Shown in pieces: positions 30,068 through 40,027 of a stretch of DNA of 64,000 nt; position 1 is the stretch's first letter, and every line of letters starts with the position of its first letter. Both the position numbers and the translations under genes were made by a program. The stretch covers positions 186,001-250,000 of the forward strand of contig NZ_FQUD01000001.1 in assembly GCF_900128945.1 (NCBI RefSeq), given 5' to 3'. This DNA comes from Chryseobacterium sp. OV279 (GTDB taxonomy: Bacteria; Bacteroidota; Bacteroidia; Flavobacteriales; Weeksellaceae). The notes under the pieces are model-generated. The model had not been told where the DNA came from. It saw only the letters and a program-made list of their open reading frames with translations, and searched no databases.

Positions 30068-30533
30068 AATACTGGATAATTTGATAAAGTTCCTCTTCAG
30101 AACTCAGTGTATAATCTTGTATCGGAAATACAAGATTTTCCGGGAGCAAAATTACGGAAAAATCAGGAATTTGTTCCGATGTATGCAGAATATATTCCAC
30201 ATCTACCTGATTATTTAATAAAAATTTAATGTTTTCTTCTTCTGTGAAGAGCTCGGTCTGCAGTTTTTTTTGCTTACTTTCCGAAGACCGGTTCGAAATG
30301 AACGTAAAACACGTTTTCGTAAATTTATGGTAAGCTTCAAATCTTGGAAAATAATAGTCGTAATAAGCCCCGTGAATGATCACATCCTTTTTTCGGGAAA
30401 AAGTGAGGCCGTTGATTTGATTAATCTTGTAGAAAAACTCATGAGCAGGTACATCTTTTGCTAATCTTACCAATCCTATGGCAATATCTTCAAATTCTAT
30501 ATCGTCTAGATCATAAAGTTTTTGGATTTCCAA
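30060..30533 (-). CDS. IPExxxVDY-like family protein
   Basis: 157 residues, acidic, no signal peptide. I assign it from position, because a small protein of this family usually lies between rnc and pyk in Flavobacteriia. The related C-terminal pattern 'LLPENLVFPIQDY' is only loosely like the family name motif. Function is unknown. It overlaps rnc by 23 bases and pyk by 8 bases, so translation of all three is probably coupled. Confidence 0.65.
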   Translation of the reverse strand: MEIQKLYDLDDIEFEDIAIGLVRLAKDVPAHEFFYKINQINGLTFSRKKDVIIHGAYYDYYFPRFEAYHKFTKTCFTFISNRSSESKQKKLQTELFTEEENIKFLLNNQVDVEYILHTSEQIPDFSVILLPENLVFPIQDYTLSSEEELYQIIQYYE

Positions 30534-31272
30534 GTATGTTTTCTTTTTTGTTTAAAATATAAAACGCTCTCTGTGCTGCCTTTTCTTCTGCCTTCTTTTT
30601 GGAAGTTTCCGTCGCATTGGCGATTTTTTCTTCTCCCAGCCAGACATGGCACCTGAAGACGACTGCTTTATTAGCCTGAATTTCTTCGCAGGTCTCGTAT
30701 TTTATATTTACTTTTTTCTTCTGGCTCCATTCAAGCAGAAGACCTTTGTAGCTTACAATTTTATTTTCAAGCTTATTAATTTCAGAAGGCGTCAGTAATC
30801 TTTCCAGAATGATCCTTTTACAGGCGTCATACTGGAAGTCCAGATAAACAGCACCAATAAGTGCCTCAAATAAATTTCCGGAAATATTTTCACCCAACGC
30901 TGCGGATCCCTGCTTTTGCAAGAGATCGATAAGCTTCAGGTCTTCACCTAATTTATTAAGATTCTTCCTATTAACAATTTTAGATTTCATCTGCGTGAGA
31001 TATCCTTCGTTAGCCTGAGGATAAGTCTGGAACAGATGACAGGAAATAATTGTACCCAAAACAGAATCTCCCAAAAATTCAAGTCGTTCGTAATTGCTGT
31101 CTTGATTTTTAGAAGAACTTTTTAAAGAAAAAGCTTCCCGGTAAAGAGCCACATTCTGAACCTCGGCACCCAGCATTTTTTTCAGCTCGGTACTAAGGAA
31201 GTAGTCTCTCTCCGTTAATTTTCTTTTTCTTTGTCTGAGAAGGAATTTAGAAAAGTATTTCTGTAACTCCAT
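30511..31272 (-). CDS. rnc: ribonuclease III
   Basis: 253 residues. It cleaves double-stranded RNA in rRNA maturation and mRNA turnover. The signature 'ERLEFLGDSVLG' and the second acidic motif 'NLFEALIGAVYLD' supply the metal ligands. A C-terminal double-stranded-RNA-binding domain follows ('KGLLLEWSQKKK' to 'KKKAEEKAAQRAF'). It starts 9 bases after fabF ends. Confidence 0.95.
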   Translation of the reverse strand: MELQKYFSKFLLRQRKRKLTERDYFLSTELKKMLGAEVQNVALYREAFSLKSSSKNQDSNYERLEFLGDSVLGTIISCHLFQTYPQANEGYLTQMKSKIVNRKNLNKLGEDLKLIDLLQKQGSAALGENISGNLFEALIGAVYLDFQYDACKRIILERLLTPSEINKLENKIVSYKGLLLEWSQKKKVNIKYETCEEIQANKAVVFRCHVWLGEEKIANATETSKKKAEEKAAQRAFYILNKKENILGNPKTL

Positions 31273-31281
31273 TCATTGAAT

Positions 31282-32526
31282 TTAGATTTTCTTAAATAGA
31301 ACGCAAGCGTTGTGCCCGCCAAATCCAAAAGTATTGCTCATGGCTACTTTTACATCTTTTTTAACAGCTGTATTGAATGTGAAATTCAATCTTTTGTCAA
31401 TATTTTCATCATCAGTAAAATGGTTGATGGTAGGTGGAACGATACCATGAATAATTGTTCCTAATGCTGCGATAGCCTCAATAACACCAGCAGCACCCAA
31501 AAGATGGCCAGTCATTGATTTTGTAGAATTAATCTGAATATCATAAGCGTGTTCACCCAATAATCTCGAAATTGCGTTGGATTCTGCAATATCTCCTAAT
31601 GGAGTAGAGGTACCATGCATGTTGATATGGTCTACTTCATCAGCAGTTAAGCCTGCGTCTTCCAAACAGTTTTTCATTACCAGATAAGCGCCTAAGCCTT
31701 CAGGATGAGGGGCTGTCATATGGTGTGCATCAGCACTCATACCGCCACCTAATAATTCTGCATAAATGGTAGCGCCACGTTTTACCGCGTGCTCATATTC
31801 TTCAAGGATAATAGATCCTGCACCTTCGCCCAATACAAAACCGTCTCTGTCTTTATCAAACGGTCTTGAAGCGGTGGTAGGATCATCATTTCTTGTAGAA
31901 AGTGCCATCATCGCATTAAATCCACCGACACCACTTGCTGTAACGGCTGCTTCAGAGCCTCCGCATACAATAACGTCAGCTTTTCCAAGCTGGATAATCA
32001 TCTTAGAATCAATCAGCGCATTGGCAGATGATGCACAGGCAGATACCGTAGTATAATTCGGCCCGTGAAAACCATACTCAATGGAGATATGTCCAGGAGT
32101 GATATCCGCGATCATTTTAGGAATAAAGAATGGGTTGAATCTTGGAATTTCCGTATTCGCCCATCCTAAAACCTCTGTTTCGAAAGTTTCTAAACCTCCG
32201 ATACCGGAACCCCAAATTACGCCGACTCTGTTTTTATCAACATTGTCTTCCATAATTCTGGAGTGTGCTACCGCTTCTCTTGCGGCTACAAGCCCAAGTT
32301 GAGTATTTCGGTCCATTTTCTTTGCTTCTTTCTTATCGAAATGCTGCAACGGATCGAAACCTTTCACTTCACAAGCGAATTTAGTTTTAAAGTTTTTGGC
32401 ATCAAAAAGAGTAATCGGAGCAGCACCGCTCTCACCTTTAAGAAGATTTTCCCAGTATTCTTTTGCATTATTTCCAATCGGTGTTATTGCGCCAAAACCG
32501 GTTACAACTACTCTTTTTAATTCCAT
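31282..32526 (-). CDS. fabF: 3-oxoacyl-[acyl-carrier-protein] synthase II
   Basis: 414 residues. This condensing enzyme elongates acyl-ACP with malonyl-ACP. The Cys-His-His triad is visible: Cys in 'TVSACASSANA', His in 'NMHGTSTPLGD' and His in 'SMTGHLLGAAG'. The glycine-rich 'NTFGFGGHNA' is near the end. Acyl carrier protein is encoded 34 bases upstream, giving the usual acpP-fabF order. Confidence 0.97.
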   Translation of the reverse strand: MELKRVVVTGFGAITPIGNNAKEYWENLLKGESGAAPITLFDAKNFKTKFACEVKGFDPLQHFDKKEAKKMDRNTQLGLVAAREAVAHSRIMEDNVDKNRVGVIWGSGIGGLETFETEVLGWANTEIPRFNPFFIPKMIADITPGHISIEYGFHGPNYTTVSACASSANALIDSKMIIQLGKADVIVCGGSEAAVTASGVGGFNAMMALSTRNDDPTTASRPFDKDRDGFVLGEGAGSIILEEYEHAVKRGATIYAELLGGGMSADAHHMTAPHPEGLGAYLVMKNCLEDAGLTADEVDHINMHGTSTPLGDIAESNAISRLLGEHAYDIQINSTKSMTGHLLGAAGVIEAIAALGTIIHGIVPPTINHFTDDENIDKRLNFTFNTAVKKDVKVAMSNTFGFGGHNACVLFKKI

Positions 32527-32560
32527 AAACTTTTAAAATTTTCTTTTTTGTTGAAGAATA

Positions 32561-32800
32561 TTATTTATTTACTACTTCTTCGATGTAAGCGATAGCGTGA
32601 CCTACAGTAGTAATTTTTTCAGCCTGATCATCAGGGATTTGAATGTTGAATTCTTTTTCAAATTCCATGATTAGCTCAACTGTATCCAATGAATCAGCTC
32701 CTAAATCGTTAGTGAAGCTAGCTTCAGGAGTTACTTCTGTTTCTTCAACGTCAAGCTTATCAGCGATGATAGCTTTTACTCTTGATGCAATGTCTGACAT
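32561..32800 (-). CDS. acpP: acyl carrier protein
   Basis: 79 residues, strongly acidic. The phosphopantetheine attachment site is Ser37 in '[13 protein letters not shown]'. It carries acyl intermediates in fatty acid synthesis. It is the first gene of the minus-strand acpP-fabF-rnc-pyk block, and its promoter element lies just upstream. Confidence 0.97.
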   Translation of the reverse strand: MSDIASRVKAIIADKLDVEETEVTPEASFTNDLGADSLDTVELIMEFEKEFNIQIPDDQAEKITTVGHAIAYIEEVVNK

Positions 32801-32831
32801 AGTAAATTATTTTTTTAATTGTTAGATGGTG

Positions 32832-32839
32832 CAAATATA
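32832..32839 (-). promoter_or_regulatory. -7 element of the acpP promoter (TATATTTG)
   Basis: On the minus strand TATATTTG lies 32 bases before the acpP ATG. The -33 region is weak (GTTTT). Confidence 0.55.
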
Positions 32840-33245
32840 TAAAATTCTTCACGATAAAACATTTTTTTAGTCTTTTTTGTGGGTAGACTATACTTATTTT
32901 ATAGTGAGAAGTTTTAGTGTTTTCGTTTTCAGGTATTTATGTTTGCTATGTAAATCATAAGGAAAATGAATTGTGATTCGGGGTAAAGACGGTACGAAAA
33001 AGGTTGTGGTAAAAGGCTCATCATGGATATTCGGGTCTTAAATAAGATTAATTGAGGGGCGATAGGATGTTTTATTTTCTTCCGGAATTAAGTAATAAAA
33101 TATCATTTTAAATTTTCGTTGGAAGCATTTAAGTGGGATATTATCGTTTTTTTTGAGCTTTTCAGCAAAGTTGAATTGAGCCATGTGACAAAACACATCC
33201 TTCAGAATTGTGGGAACTTTGTCCTGTAAAATTAAAATAAACAAT
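32840..33245. other. intergenic region without a supported gene
   Basis: About 400 bases between the divergent acpP and aldehyde dehydrogenase genes. A 68-codon open frame on the minus strand has no family likeness and no clear signal, so it is not called. Promoters for both directions must lie here. Confidence 0.5.
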
Positions 33246-34661
33246 ATGAAACGTATAGACCAGGCTTACATCAACGGTGAATTGACAGCATTACACGGAA
33301 CAGAAGTATTCGATCTGATTAATCCTTCCAATCATGAAAAATTAGGTGAAGTGGTTTTAGGAGATGAAACAGATACTCAAAAAGCCATTGCAGCAGCGAA
33401 ACAAGCTTTTAAAACATTTTCAAAAACAACTATTGAAGAGCGTATTGAAATTCTTAAAAACTTAAAGAAGGCTGTAGAAAAGCGTGAAGAAGAACTCATC
33501 GAAACCATGATCACGGAGTATGGCGGAACCCGACAGTTCTGCACGGCAGGCTATCAGAATATGGTAGGCGCTTTTGAACACATGATAGAAACCCTCAGTG
33601 ATTTTGAATTTGAAAGAAGAGCGGGAAAAACTCTTGTACAGATGACTCCCATTGGAGTAGTCGGTATTATTACTCCATGGAATTCCAGCAACGGTTTTAT
33701 ATGCAGTAAATTTGCAACAGCAGTTGCTGCAGGTTGTACAGTTGTTGTAAAGCCAAGTGAAATGAGCGCCCTTCAGACCGAGATCATTATAGAATGTTTT
33801 CATGAAGCTGTCCTGCCAAAAGGAATTTTTAATGTTGTTAACGGATTAGGAAATGTCGTGGGAAATGAAATTGTGAGTCATCCTGATATCGCTAAAATCT
33901 CTTTTACGGGTTCTACCCATACAGGGAAAATGATCGCTAAAGGCGCTGTAGACAGTATGAAAAGAGTCACTTTAGAACTTGGTGGGAAGTCGCCCAATAT
34001 TATTTTGGATGATGCTGATTTTACGCAGGCCATTCCACAAGCTGTCTTTGGAGCTTATATGAATAGCGGACAGGCTTGTATTGCTCCGACGCGTTTACTG
34101 GTTCCTCAATCAAGACTGGAAGAAGTCAATAGAGTTGCGAAAGAAACAGCGCGACAGGTTGTCGTAGGGAATCCTGCCAGTGAAAATACAAATGTAGGTC
34201 CAATGGTTTCTGAAAAACAATTTGAGCGGGTACAAAGTTACATCCAGTTAGGTTTGGAGGAAGGTGCAGATCTTTTAGCAGGTGGTATCGGAAAACCGGA
34301 AGGTCTTGAAAATGGAAATTTCGTTAAAGCTACTATTTTCACCAATGTCCGAAATGATATGCGCATTGCACAGGAAGAAATTTTTGGACCGGTACTTTCT
34401 ATTATCGCTTACGAAAATGAAGAAGAAGCTATCGCGATCGCAAATGATACTCCTTATGGATTGGCTGCTTATGTGACTTCTTCGGATGAGAGCCGTGCCA
34501 TCAGGGTAGCTTCTCAGATTGAAGCGGGAAGAGTTTGTGTGAATGGTTTCAAACATGATCCGCTGGCCCCGTTCGGAGGATTCAAACAATCGGGGATTGG
34601 TAGGGAATTCGGAGCATTTGGTCTGGAAGAATATTTGGAGCCGAAATCAATTTTGGTGTAA
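33246..34661 (+). CDS. aldehyde dehydrogenase family protein
   Basis: 471 residues from ATG 33246; the frame is open 36 bases upstream, but the N-terminus 'MKRIDQAYINGEL' fits the family start. Catalytic residues are present: Asn in 'ITPWNSSNG', Glu in 'TLELGGKSPN' and Cys in 'NSGQACIAPTR'; the 'GGFKQSGIGREFG' C-terminal motif is there too. The substrate cannot be inferred. An AraC-type regulator follows on the same strand after 300 bases and might control it. Confidence 0.9.
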   Translation: MKRIDQAYINGELTALHGTEVFDLINPSNHEKLGEVVLGDETDTQKAIAAAKQAFKTFSKTTIEERIEILKNLKKAVEKREEELIETMITEYGGTRQFCTAGYQNMVGAFEHMIETLSDFEFERRAGKTLVQMTPIGVVGIITPWNSSNGFICSKFATAVAAGCTVVVKPSEMSALQTEIIIECFHEAVLPKGIFNVVNGLGNVVGNEIVSHPDIAKISFTGSTHTGKMIAKGAVDSMKRVTLELGGKSPNIILDDADFTQAIPQAVFGAYMNSGQACIAPTRLLVPQSRLEEVNRVAKETARQVVVGNPASENTNVGPMVSEKQFERVQSYIQLGLEEGADLLAGGIGKPEGLENGNFVKATIFTNVRNDMRIAQEEIFGPVLSIIAYENEEEAIAIANDTPYGLAAYVTSSDESRAIRVASQIEAGRVCVNGFKHDPLAPFGGFKQSGIGREFGAFGLEEYLEPKSILV

Positions 34662-34962
34662 ATTACGTTAAAAATATGTGAGTCCGGGATAAGATATTTC
34701 AGTTTTCATCATGATGTAAGGGAGTCAGAAGCTCGAATAGGGAAGTTATTGAAGTCCAAAGATAGAAATGCAGGGTGTTTTTATTCATCTTTTTAAAACT
34801 CCTTCAATACATTTAAAAAGAATTGTTAAGTACTTACTGCCCAATAGTAACTTCCATCTTCAAACCATTTAATCTTCACTTTTTATTCCGAACACAGGTT
34901 AAAATATTATATTGAACAGTCAAGTCAGAGCTTTTCCGGCTTGACTTTAATTACGAAAATAA
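34662..34962 (+). other. intergenic region upstream of the AraC regulator
   Basis: 301 bases with no open frame, RNA gene or strong hairpin that I can support. It presumably includes the AraC-type gene's promoter. Confidence 0.45.
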
Positions 34963-35757
34963 ATGTCTGAAAATATCGATTACATCAATTATTCCTGCTA
35001 CTTCACCGTTTTTCGTGAAGGGGAACAGTTTGTTTCCTATAATGCTTTGTCGATGGTGATTTCAGGAGAAATGGAGCTTAATGATGGTGTTCAACGGAAA
35101 ATGTTCCGGAGTGGAGATATCTATCTTGTCCGGAAAAATCAATTATTGAAATTTCTCAAAAAGCCAGGTGAAGAAGTAGAATTTAAATCATTATCTATCA
35201 GGTTTGACGATGAACTGCTGAAGGAGATGAGCTCGGAAGAAGATTTTGTACTCCCGGAACGATCAAAAACGTCTGCTTTTACTGATGTATCAGACGTAAA
35301 ACATCTGAAATATTTTATGGAATCCTTGCTGCAGTATCAGGATCTGTTGGAAAATAAATCTCCCGAGTTAGCTCTGTTGAAGCAGAAAGAAGCTTTATTT
35401 CTATTATTTGAACATGATCCGTCATTAAAAAATATCCTGTTTGATATTTCTGATCCATATAAAATAGATCTTGAAGGTTTTATGCAGAAGAACTATCATT
35501 TTAATGTAAAACTGGACCGTTTTGCTTATCTGACGGGAAGAAGTCTCGCAACCTTTAAACGAGATTTTGAAAAAATATTCGGAACCGCGCCGAGAAAATG
35601 GCTGCTCGAAAAGAGACTGCAGGAAGCCCGCTATCTTTTGGAAAAAGGAAAAAAAGCAACGGATATTTATCTGGATCTGGGTTTTGAAGATCTTTCCCAT
35701 TTTTCATTTGCTTTTAAAAAACAGTATGGTATGCCGCCAAGCAGGTTATTTGTATAA
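34963..35757 (+). CDS. AraC-family transcriptional regulator
   Basis: 264 residues. The N-terminal half looks like a cupin-type sensing domain ('MEL...GDIYLVRKNQLLKF'). The C-terminal 95 residues contain the two HTH units of AraC/XylS proteins: 'DRFAYLTGRSLATFKRDFEKIFG' (helix pair at about 185-207) and 'DIYLDLGFEDLSHFSFAFKK', ending in 'YGMPPSRL'. It should bind DNA and respond to an unknown ligand. The aldehyde dehydrogenase gene upstream is a plausible target, by position only. Confidence 0.9.
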   Translation: MSENIDYINYSCYFTVFREGEQFVSYNALSMVISGEMELNDGVQRKMFRSGDIYLVRKNQLLKFLKKPGEEVEFKSLSIRFDDELLKEMSSEEDFVLPERSKTSAFTDVSDVKHLKYFMESLLQYQDLLENKSPELALLKQKEALFLLFEHDPSLKNILFDISDPYKIDLEGFMQKNYHFNVKLDRFAYLTGRSLATFKRDFEKIFGTAPRKWLLEKRLQEARYLLEKGKKATDIYLDLGFEDLSHFSFAFKKQYGMPPSRLFV

Positions 35758-35973
35758 AATAAAGCCTTCAATAAACTAGCATTTGGGGGTCTCAGTAGAC
35801 CCTCAGTGTCATAAGAGCAGGTAAAAAACTAAAATAATCTTTTTGTTAATATGATATTTTTGAGATGATCAAATTTACCATGATTACTTCTAATTTTGTG
35901 TGATTTTGGAGTCTGTTTTTAATGTATTATAATCTTGAGAAATAGCGATTGTATTTAATTTAGTAGTATAAAT

Positions 35974-36008
35974 AAAAAAGGTTGCTTTCCAATGAAAACA
36001 ACCTTTTT
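35974..36008. terminator. bidirectional terminator between AraC gene and metallopeptidase
   Basis: aaaaaggttg and caacctttt form the stem, with A and T runs outside. It sits between convergent genes and ends 28 bases before the metallopeptidase stop. The rest of 35758-35973 shows nothing else. Confidence 0.75.
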
Positions 36009-36035
36009 ATCAAATTTGTAGATTCTTAAATAATC

Positions 36036-38270
36036 TTATTCTTTCACCCATTTAACGGTTTTATCCATGGTCTTGGTTTTAATTTTAACCAGATAATCTC
36101 CGGTAATTAACTGACCCAAGTTGAAGGTGCCAACTTTATTGGCATCTAATTTATTATTCAGCTTACTGAATACTAATTTCCCACTTGTATCATACACGAA
36201 GATATCATAGTTTTCATTTGAATTGGTAAATTTAATATTCAGAAGTTCTTTACTAGGATTAGGATAAACCACAAAAACATCTTTATCTCCGGCTACTTCA
36301 CTCACAGCCAATACCCGGTTGATTGTGAAATTAACAGGGTTGATATTGTAAAAGACATTTCCTTGTCCTGCAACCATAATTCTGGCTTGTGTAGTAGCTA
36401 CATTAGGAATCGTAATAGTCTCTGAACCATCATTTGGCGTAGATGCCAGGATAGTGGTAGGATAAGTAAGGCCTCCGTCTGTAGAAAGGAAAATGCTTAC
36501 ATTGGCAGAATTCACGGGAGCCGCAGTTGTATTGGCTACATTCCATGTAAGAGTCTGAGTAGAATTACCTGCCCAGGTTACGGCTGTAGTAGGTGCTGTA
36601 ACTGTAAATGGTCCTGAATTTCCGTCAACTGTAACGATCGCATCATCATTGGCAACCCCTGCACAACCTGCGTTATTATCTCTTACCGTTAATCTGAACT
36701 CCATAGTTCTGGCATATGAAGGTAAGATCTCTCCTCTGGTTGTTGTGTTGTTAATTACATCCGAAAGTTTTGGGAAATATCTGTAAGGAACAGGTACAGG
36801 GACAAATGATCTGAATATAGCAGCATTTCCTGATGGTGCATTCCAGTTACTTGCTGGTCCTACATCGTTTTGTTCCCACGAATAGGTAAGTGGATTGTTT
36901 TCAGCATCGGTTGCAGAGCCTGTTAATTTAAATGGAGTTCCCTTAGGGATGGTATAGTTATTTCCTGCATTAACAACCGGGGCTGTATTGGCAACTGGAG
37001 TTGTCACCTGGCAGGTAGTTGCCTGAACTGTTGCTGTAATCGACTGGAATGAGCGGGTGTGGAAAGTAGGAATACTGTTGGCCGCAAGGTTATTGGTAGA
37101 ACCACAGATACCGGCATAAGCCATGATTGTGATTCCGCTTCCTGGTTCTACAGCGGTGGCTGCATTACGATTACCTCCTCCACAACTTCCTGTTGTTGAA
37201 TTGAATGTATGAGGACCCCCAAACTGATGTCCCACTTCGTGAGCAACATAATCGATATCATAAGGATCTCCAACAGGGTTAGGTGAACCGGTAATTCCGC
37301 TTCCTTTGTTACCGTTACTGCAGATAACACCTAATCCTGCTAATCCGCCACCCCCGGTGCTGAACGTATGTCCTATGTCATAATTCTCGCTTCCTATCAA
37401 TGCGTCAATCTGAGCCTGGCTTTCATCTATTAATGTATACGCATCATCATTACCATTAAAAGGATCGGTAGCAGGATTTGTAAAGATAACACTGGTTTCT
37501 GTTGGAACTAATACCAATCTTACAGCTACTTCCTGTTCGTATACCCCGTTTACTCTGTTTACAGAGGTTACAATGGCTGACAGCGTTTGTGCAACAGTAG
37601 GTGAAGCTAATCCCGTAGCAGCTTGTGCATATTCTCCGGTACAGGCTACTGCAAATCTGAAAACTCTAATTTGAGTTCCTACGCTTGGTGTTACTGTTTT
37701 TTGTGCGTTTTTTTTTTCTGATTGGCTGTCTTCGTCTTTTGTTCCACAAACCCTTGGGTTTTTGTCAATCAAATCGCTTTTCTTGTAAATAATATAATTA
37801 CTAACATTATTTTTTGCATAAGGATCAATATAAGTGTCACCTGTTATAACAGACTTTATTTGGGCATGGAACCCTAATTCTGTAAAATCTAACTTAATCG
37901 TGGCATATTTGTCATCCACTCCCTGTCCCGTGAAGGTAACCAATTGAGGGAATTTTTGAGCCAATTCAGGAGCCATTACTGAAGATTTCCAGATTCTAAA
38001 TTTTGCTTTAGTCCCATCCGGCATTGGTAGCAGAATGATAGGTGCTTTATCTTTAAGATCAGTATCTTTCAGTTCGGGCACTGAATTAAAATAGCTTTTC
38101 ATTCCAGCTATATCCAATGTGTAGGTCTGAGATTTTTCGGGTTGCACCGTTCTGCTTTTCGGATCTGCTTTAATAGATCTCTCACTGATTGGGGTGAAAA
38201 AATCCTGTGCTTTTCCAAAGGATATGGATAGGATAAATATCCCCAAATAAGATAATTGTTTAACTCTCAT
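36036..38270 (-). CDS. secreted reprolysin-like zinc metallopeptidase, T9SS type A
   Basis: 744 residues. Signal peptide about 1-21 (ends GKAQ), propeptide-like region, then the metzincin site HEVGHQFGGPH (His344, Glu345, His348, His354) with Met-turn 'IMAYAG'. An Ig-like beta domain and a type A sorting domain ('VVYPNPSKELLNI') complete it. It is a paralogue of the two proteases at 1886 and 10051 but lacks FN3/GEVED modules. It is transcribed alone; its 5' flank holds the accessory DNA boundary. Confidence 0.88.
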   Translation of the reverse strand: MRVKQLSYLGIFILSISFGKAQDFFTPISERSIKADPKSRTVQPEKSQTYTLDIAGMKSYFNSVPELKDTDLKDKAPIILLPMPDGTKAKFRIWKSSVMAPELAQKFPQLVTFTGQGVDDKYATIKLDFTELGFHAQIKSVITGDTYIDPYAKNNVSNYIIYKKSDLIDKNPRVCGTKDEDSQSEKKNAQKTVTPSVGTQIRVFRFAVACTGEYAQAATGLASPTVAQTLSAIVTSVNRVNGVYEQEVAVRLVLVPTETSVIFTNPATDPFNGNDDAYTLIDESQAQIDALIGSENYDIGHTFSTGGGGLAGLGVICSNGNKGSGITGSPNPVGDPYDIDYVAHEVGHQFGGPHTFNSTTGSCGGGNRNAATAVEPGSGITIMAYAGICGSTNNLAANSIPTFHTRSFQSITATVQATTCQVTTPVANTAPVVNAGNNYTIPKGTPFKLTGSATDAENNPLTYSWEQNDVGPASNWNAPSGNAAIFRSFVPVPVPYRYFPKLSDVINNTTTRGEILPSYARTMEFRLTVRDNNAGCAGVANDDAIVTVDGNSGPFTVTAPTTAVTWAGNSTQTLTWNVANTTAAPVNSANVSIFLSTDGGLTYPTTILASTPNDGSETITIPNVATTQARIMVAGQGNVFYNINPVNFTINRVLAVSEVAGDKDVFVVYPNPSKELLNIKFTNSNENYDIFVYDTSGKLVFSKLNNKLDANKVGTFNLGQLITGDYLVKIKTKTMDKTVKWVKE

Positions 38271-38463
38271 AGTTTATGATATTTAGTTTCAATGTTATTA
38301 AAAAGTATAAGGTTTTTAATGTAAGATACAAAGAGCCTTAAAATTAATTAAATCCAAACAATAAACATGATAAAAAGATAATAATGATTGTTTTTTTATC
38401 AAAAAACGGCTAGTATATTGATTGAAGATGGAGTTCAATTCCTGTATTTGAATATATTAAAAC

Positions 38464-38496
38464 AAAACCCTGTAAATAAGATATTTACAGGGTTTT
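38464..38496 (-). terminator. terminator next to the distal att copy, probably the original ssrA terminator
   Basis: aaaaccctgtaaat / atttacagggtttt forms a perfect 14-bp stem directly before the att copy at 38499. The terminator beside ssrA itself (54462) has the same aaaaccct/agggtttt base, which supports displacement of the original ssrA tail by integration. Confidence 0.7.
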
Positions 38497-38498
38497 AT

Positions 38499-38513
38499 GT
38501 GGAGTTGGAGGGA
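38499..38513 (-). repeat. att copy 1 (tmRNA 3'-end repeat), outer boundary of accessory DNA
   Basis: gtggagttggaggga, identical over 15 bases to the 3' end of ssrA at 54506-54520. It has no flanking tmRNA sequence, so it is a target-site duplicate rather than a second gene. Confidence 0.8.
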
Positions 38514-38588
38514 CTACTAAATATATCTGAAAATCAATTAATTAAAGTTTGAAACAAATGATTTGTATCAACGGTTGTGTATGTAATT

Positions 38589-38765
38589 CTAATATTTCTT
38601 TGTAAAATAGTTATCTAATTCTATCAAATCAACCTCATCCCGCTGACTTATTTTTTTCCTTAGTTGTGCATACTGTTTTGTAATCTTACCATTGTAGATT
38701 TTTTTTTTTAGATATTTACAGGTGGTACCACAACAAAAACTGTAATATTCTGTAATAGAAAAAAT
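38589..38765 (-). pseudogene. fragment of a small protein gene related to the 41605-41823 ORF
   Basis: The minus-strand frame is open for 58 codons but has no ATG, and a stop lies directly upstream. Its C-terminal part, 'YNGKITKQYAQLRKKISQRD', matches 'YNGRITKRYARISKKINQRD' of the intact ORF at 41605. It looks like a decayed or truncated relative, 75 bases inside the first att copy. Function is unknown. Confidence 0.55.
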
Positions 38766-38861
38766 TTAATTCCAATACTATTTAATTGAACTCTCATTTT
38801 GAAATTTATTCAATAAAAAAACCGCCTCTAGGGCAGTTTCAGTTTATTGTTAATCTTTTCA

Positions 38862-39434
38862 CTATTGTTTAGTGAAAACTAAATCTTTTGTTTCAGGTAA
38901 ATAAATGTTAATATCGGTACCAGTTGGACATCTATTCTCATCTAGTACAGTATCATTTGGAAGGTACTCCCATGAAACTTGTGTAGAGTTTAATTTTTTT
39001 AATGTAATTTTCCCCCAACCTACACTGCAATTTGTTCCTCCATAATAAAATAAAAATGTATTTGCATTATCATCCGCCCATTGACTGTAAATTGTATGCC
39101 TTAATTGTTCTGCTTGAAAATTCATACTTTGAGTATTTTGAAGAAGCGCCCCAGAAGAATTTTTAACAGTATACTTTATTGATAAAATATCTTTGTAGTA
39201 CCTATGTTGATTTTCATTAAAAAGTCTATGTATTTCTTTTGTTATAAATAAAGTAATTGAATTACCATTAAAGCTTCCCTGCCATGTGCCGATAAATGAG
39301 TCTAGTTCGTTATTTAGGTCTTTTAAATAAGAATCTTGAGCAACTTCAGTATAATCAGTTTTTAAAGGATAAATTTGTTGTGCTTTACAAGAAAACATAA
39401 CAAACATTCCTAAAAACATGAATAAGCCTTTCAC
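38862..39434 (-). CDS. DUF6705-like lipoprotein
   Basis: 190 residues from GTG 39434, which shares one base with the upstream stop (TAGTG); ATG 39419 is the alternative. The N-terminus gives 'MFVMFSCKAQQIYPL', a lipobox followed by a short 'AQQIYP' start, which I associate with DUF6705 of Chryseobacterium. The protein is beta-rich with 'FIGTWQGSFNG' and ends 'LVFTKQ'. It is a paralogue of the preceding gene product, including the end. Function unknown; surface location is inferred. Confidence 0.65.
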   Translation of the reverse strand: MKGLFMFLGMFVMFSCKAQQIYPLKTDYTEVAQDSYLKDLNNELDSFIGTWQGSFNGNSITLFITKEIHRLFNENQHRYYKDILSIKYTVKNSSGALLQNTQSMNFQAEQLRHTIYSQWADDNANTFLFYYGGTNCSVGWGKITLKKLNSTQVSWEYLPNDTVLDENRCPTGTDINIYLPETKDLVFTKQ

Positions 39435-40003
39435 TATTGCTTTGTAAATACTAAATTTTCTGTCTCTGGTAAATAAATTGTTGTGTCTTGATTTCCAGGA
39501 CAATTTGTAGTTGTCAAAGTTGTACTATTAGGATAATATGACCAAGATACTTGATTATTATCAATTTGCTTCAGATTAATAGTTCCCCAACCTACTCTAC
39601 AATTTGTGCCCCTGTAATACATATGTACAACATTCCCTTTAATAGCAATACTTGCTATAAAATTATTATCATTGTTATTTACTGAATTAATGTTAGTTTG
39701 CAAAATAATCCCACTGTTATCTTTGATTGTATATTTAGCTATAAGTACGTCCTGATAAAATGAATGGGTTGAATTTGGAAGTTTAAAACTTCTCTTAAGT
39801 TCTTTTACAATACTTAAATCCATTTTTTTCCCTTCATATATAGTAGACCAATTTCCAATGAAAGGACCTAGGTCATTGTTAATATCTTTAATATATGAAT
39901 TTGGAGGTAAGTTTTCCGGAAAAGTATTTATTGGGTAAATTTGTTGAGAGAAGTATAAATTTGATAATAAGAAAAAATTTATTGTAAAAAGAAAATATTT
40001 CAT
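39434..40003 (-). CDS. DUF6705-like exported protein
   Basis: 189 residues with a signal peptide (MKYFLFTINFFLLSNLYFSQ) but no lipobox cysteine. The mature part starts 'QIYPINTF' and shares 'FIGNW', 'GTNCRVGWG' and 'LVFTKQ' with the next gene product. It lies between the JAB-like lipoprotein (24-base gap) and the second DUF6705 gene (1-base overlap), so the three form an operon. One possibility is an accessory or immunity role for the lipoprotein; this is inference. Confidence 0.62.
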   Translation of the reverse strand: MKYFLFTINFFLLSNLYFSQQIYPINTFPENLPPNSYIKDINNDLGPFIGNWSTIYEGKKMDLSIVKELKRSFKLPNSTHSFYQDVLIAKYTIKDNSGIILQTNINSVNNNDNNFIASIAIKGNVVHMYYRGTNCRVGWGTINLKQIDNNQVSWSYYPNSTTLTTTNCPGNQDTTIYLPETENLVFTKQ

Positions 40004-40027
40004 TTTGTTTAATTTTAAAATTTAATT

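Noticed and set aside
33038..33244. 68-codon minus-strand frame between acpP and the aldehyde dehydrogenase
   Set aside because: No recognisable domain, and it occupies the promoter region of the plus-strand gene.
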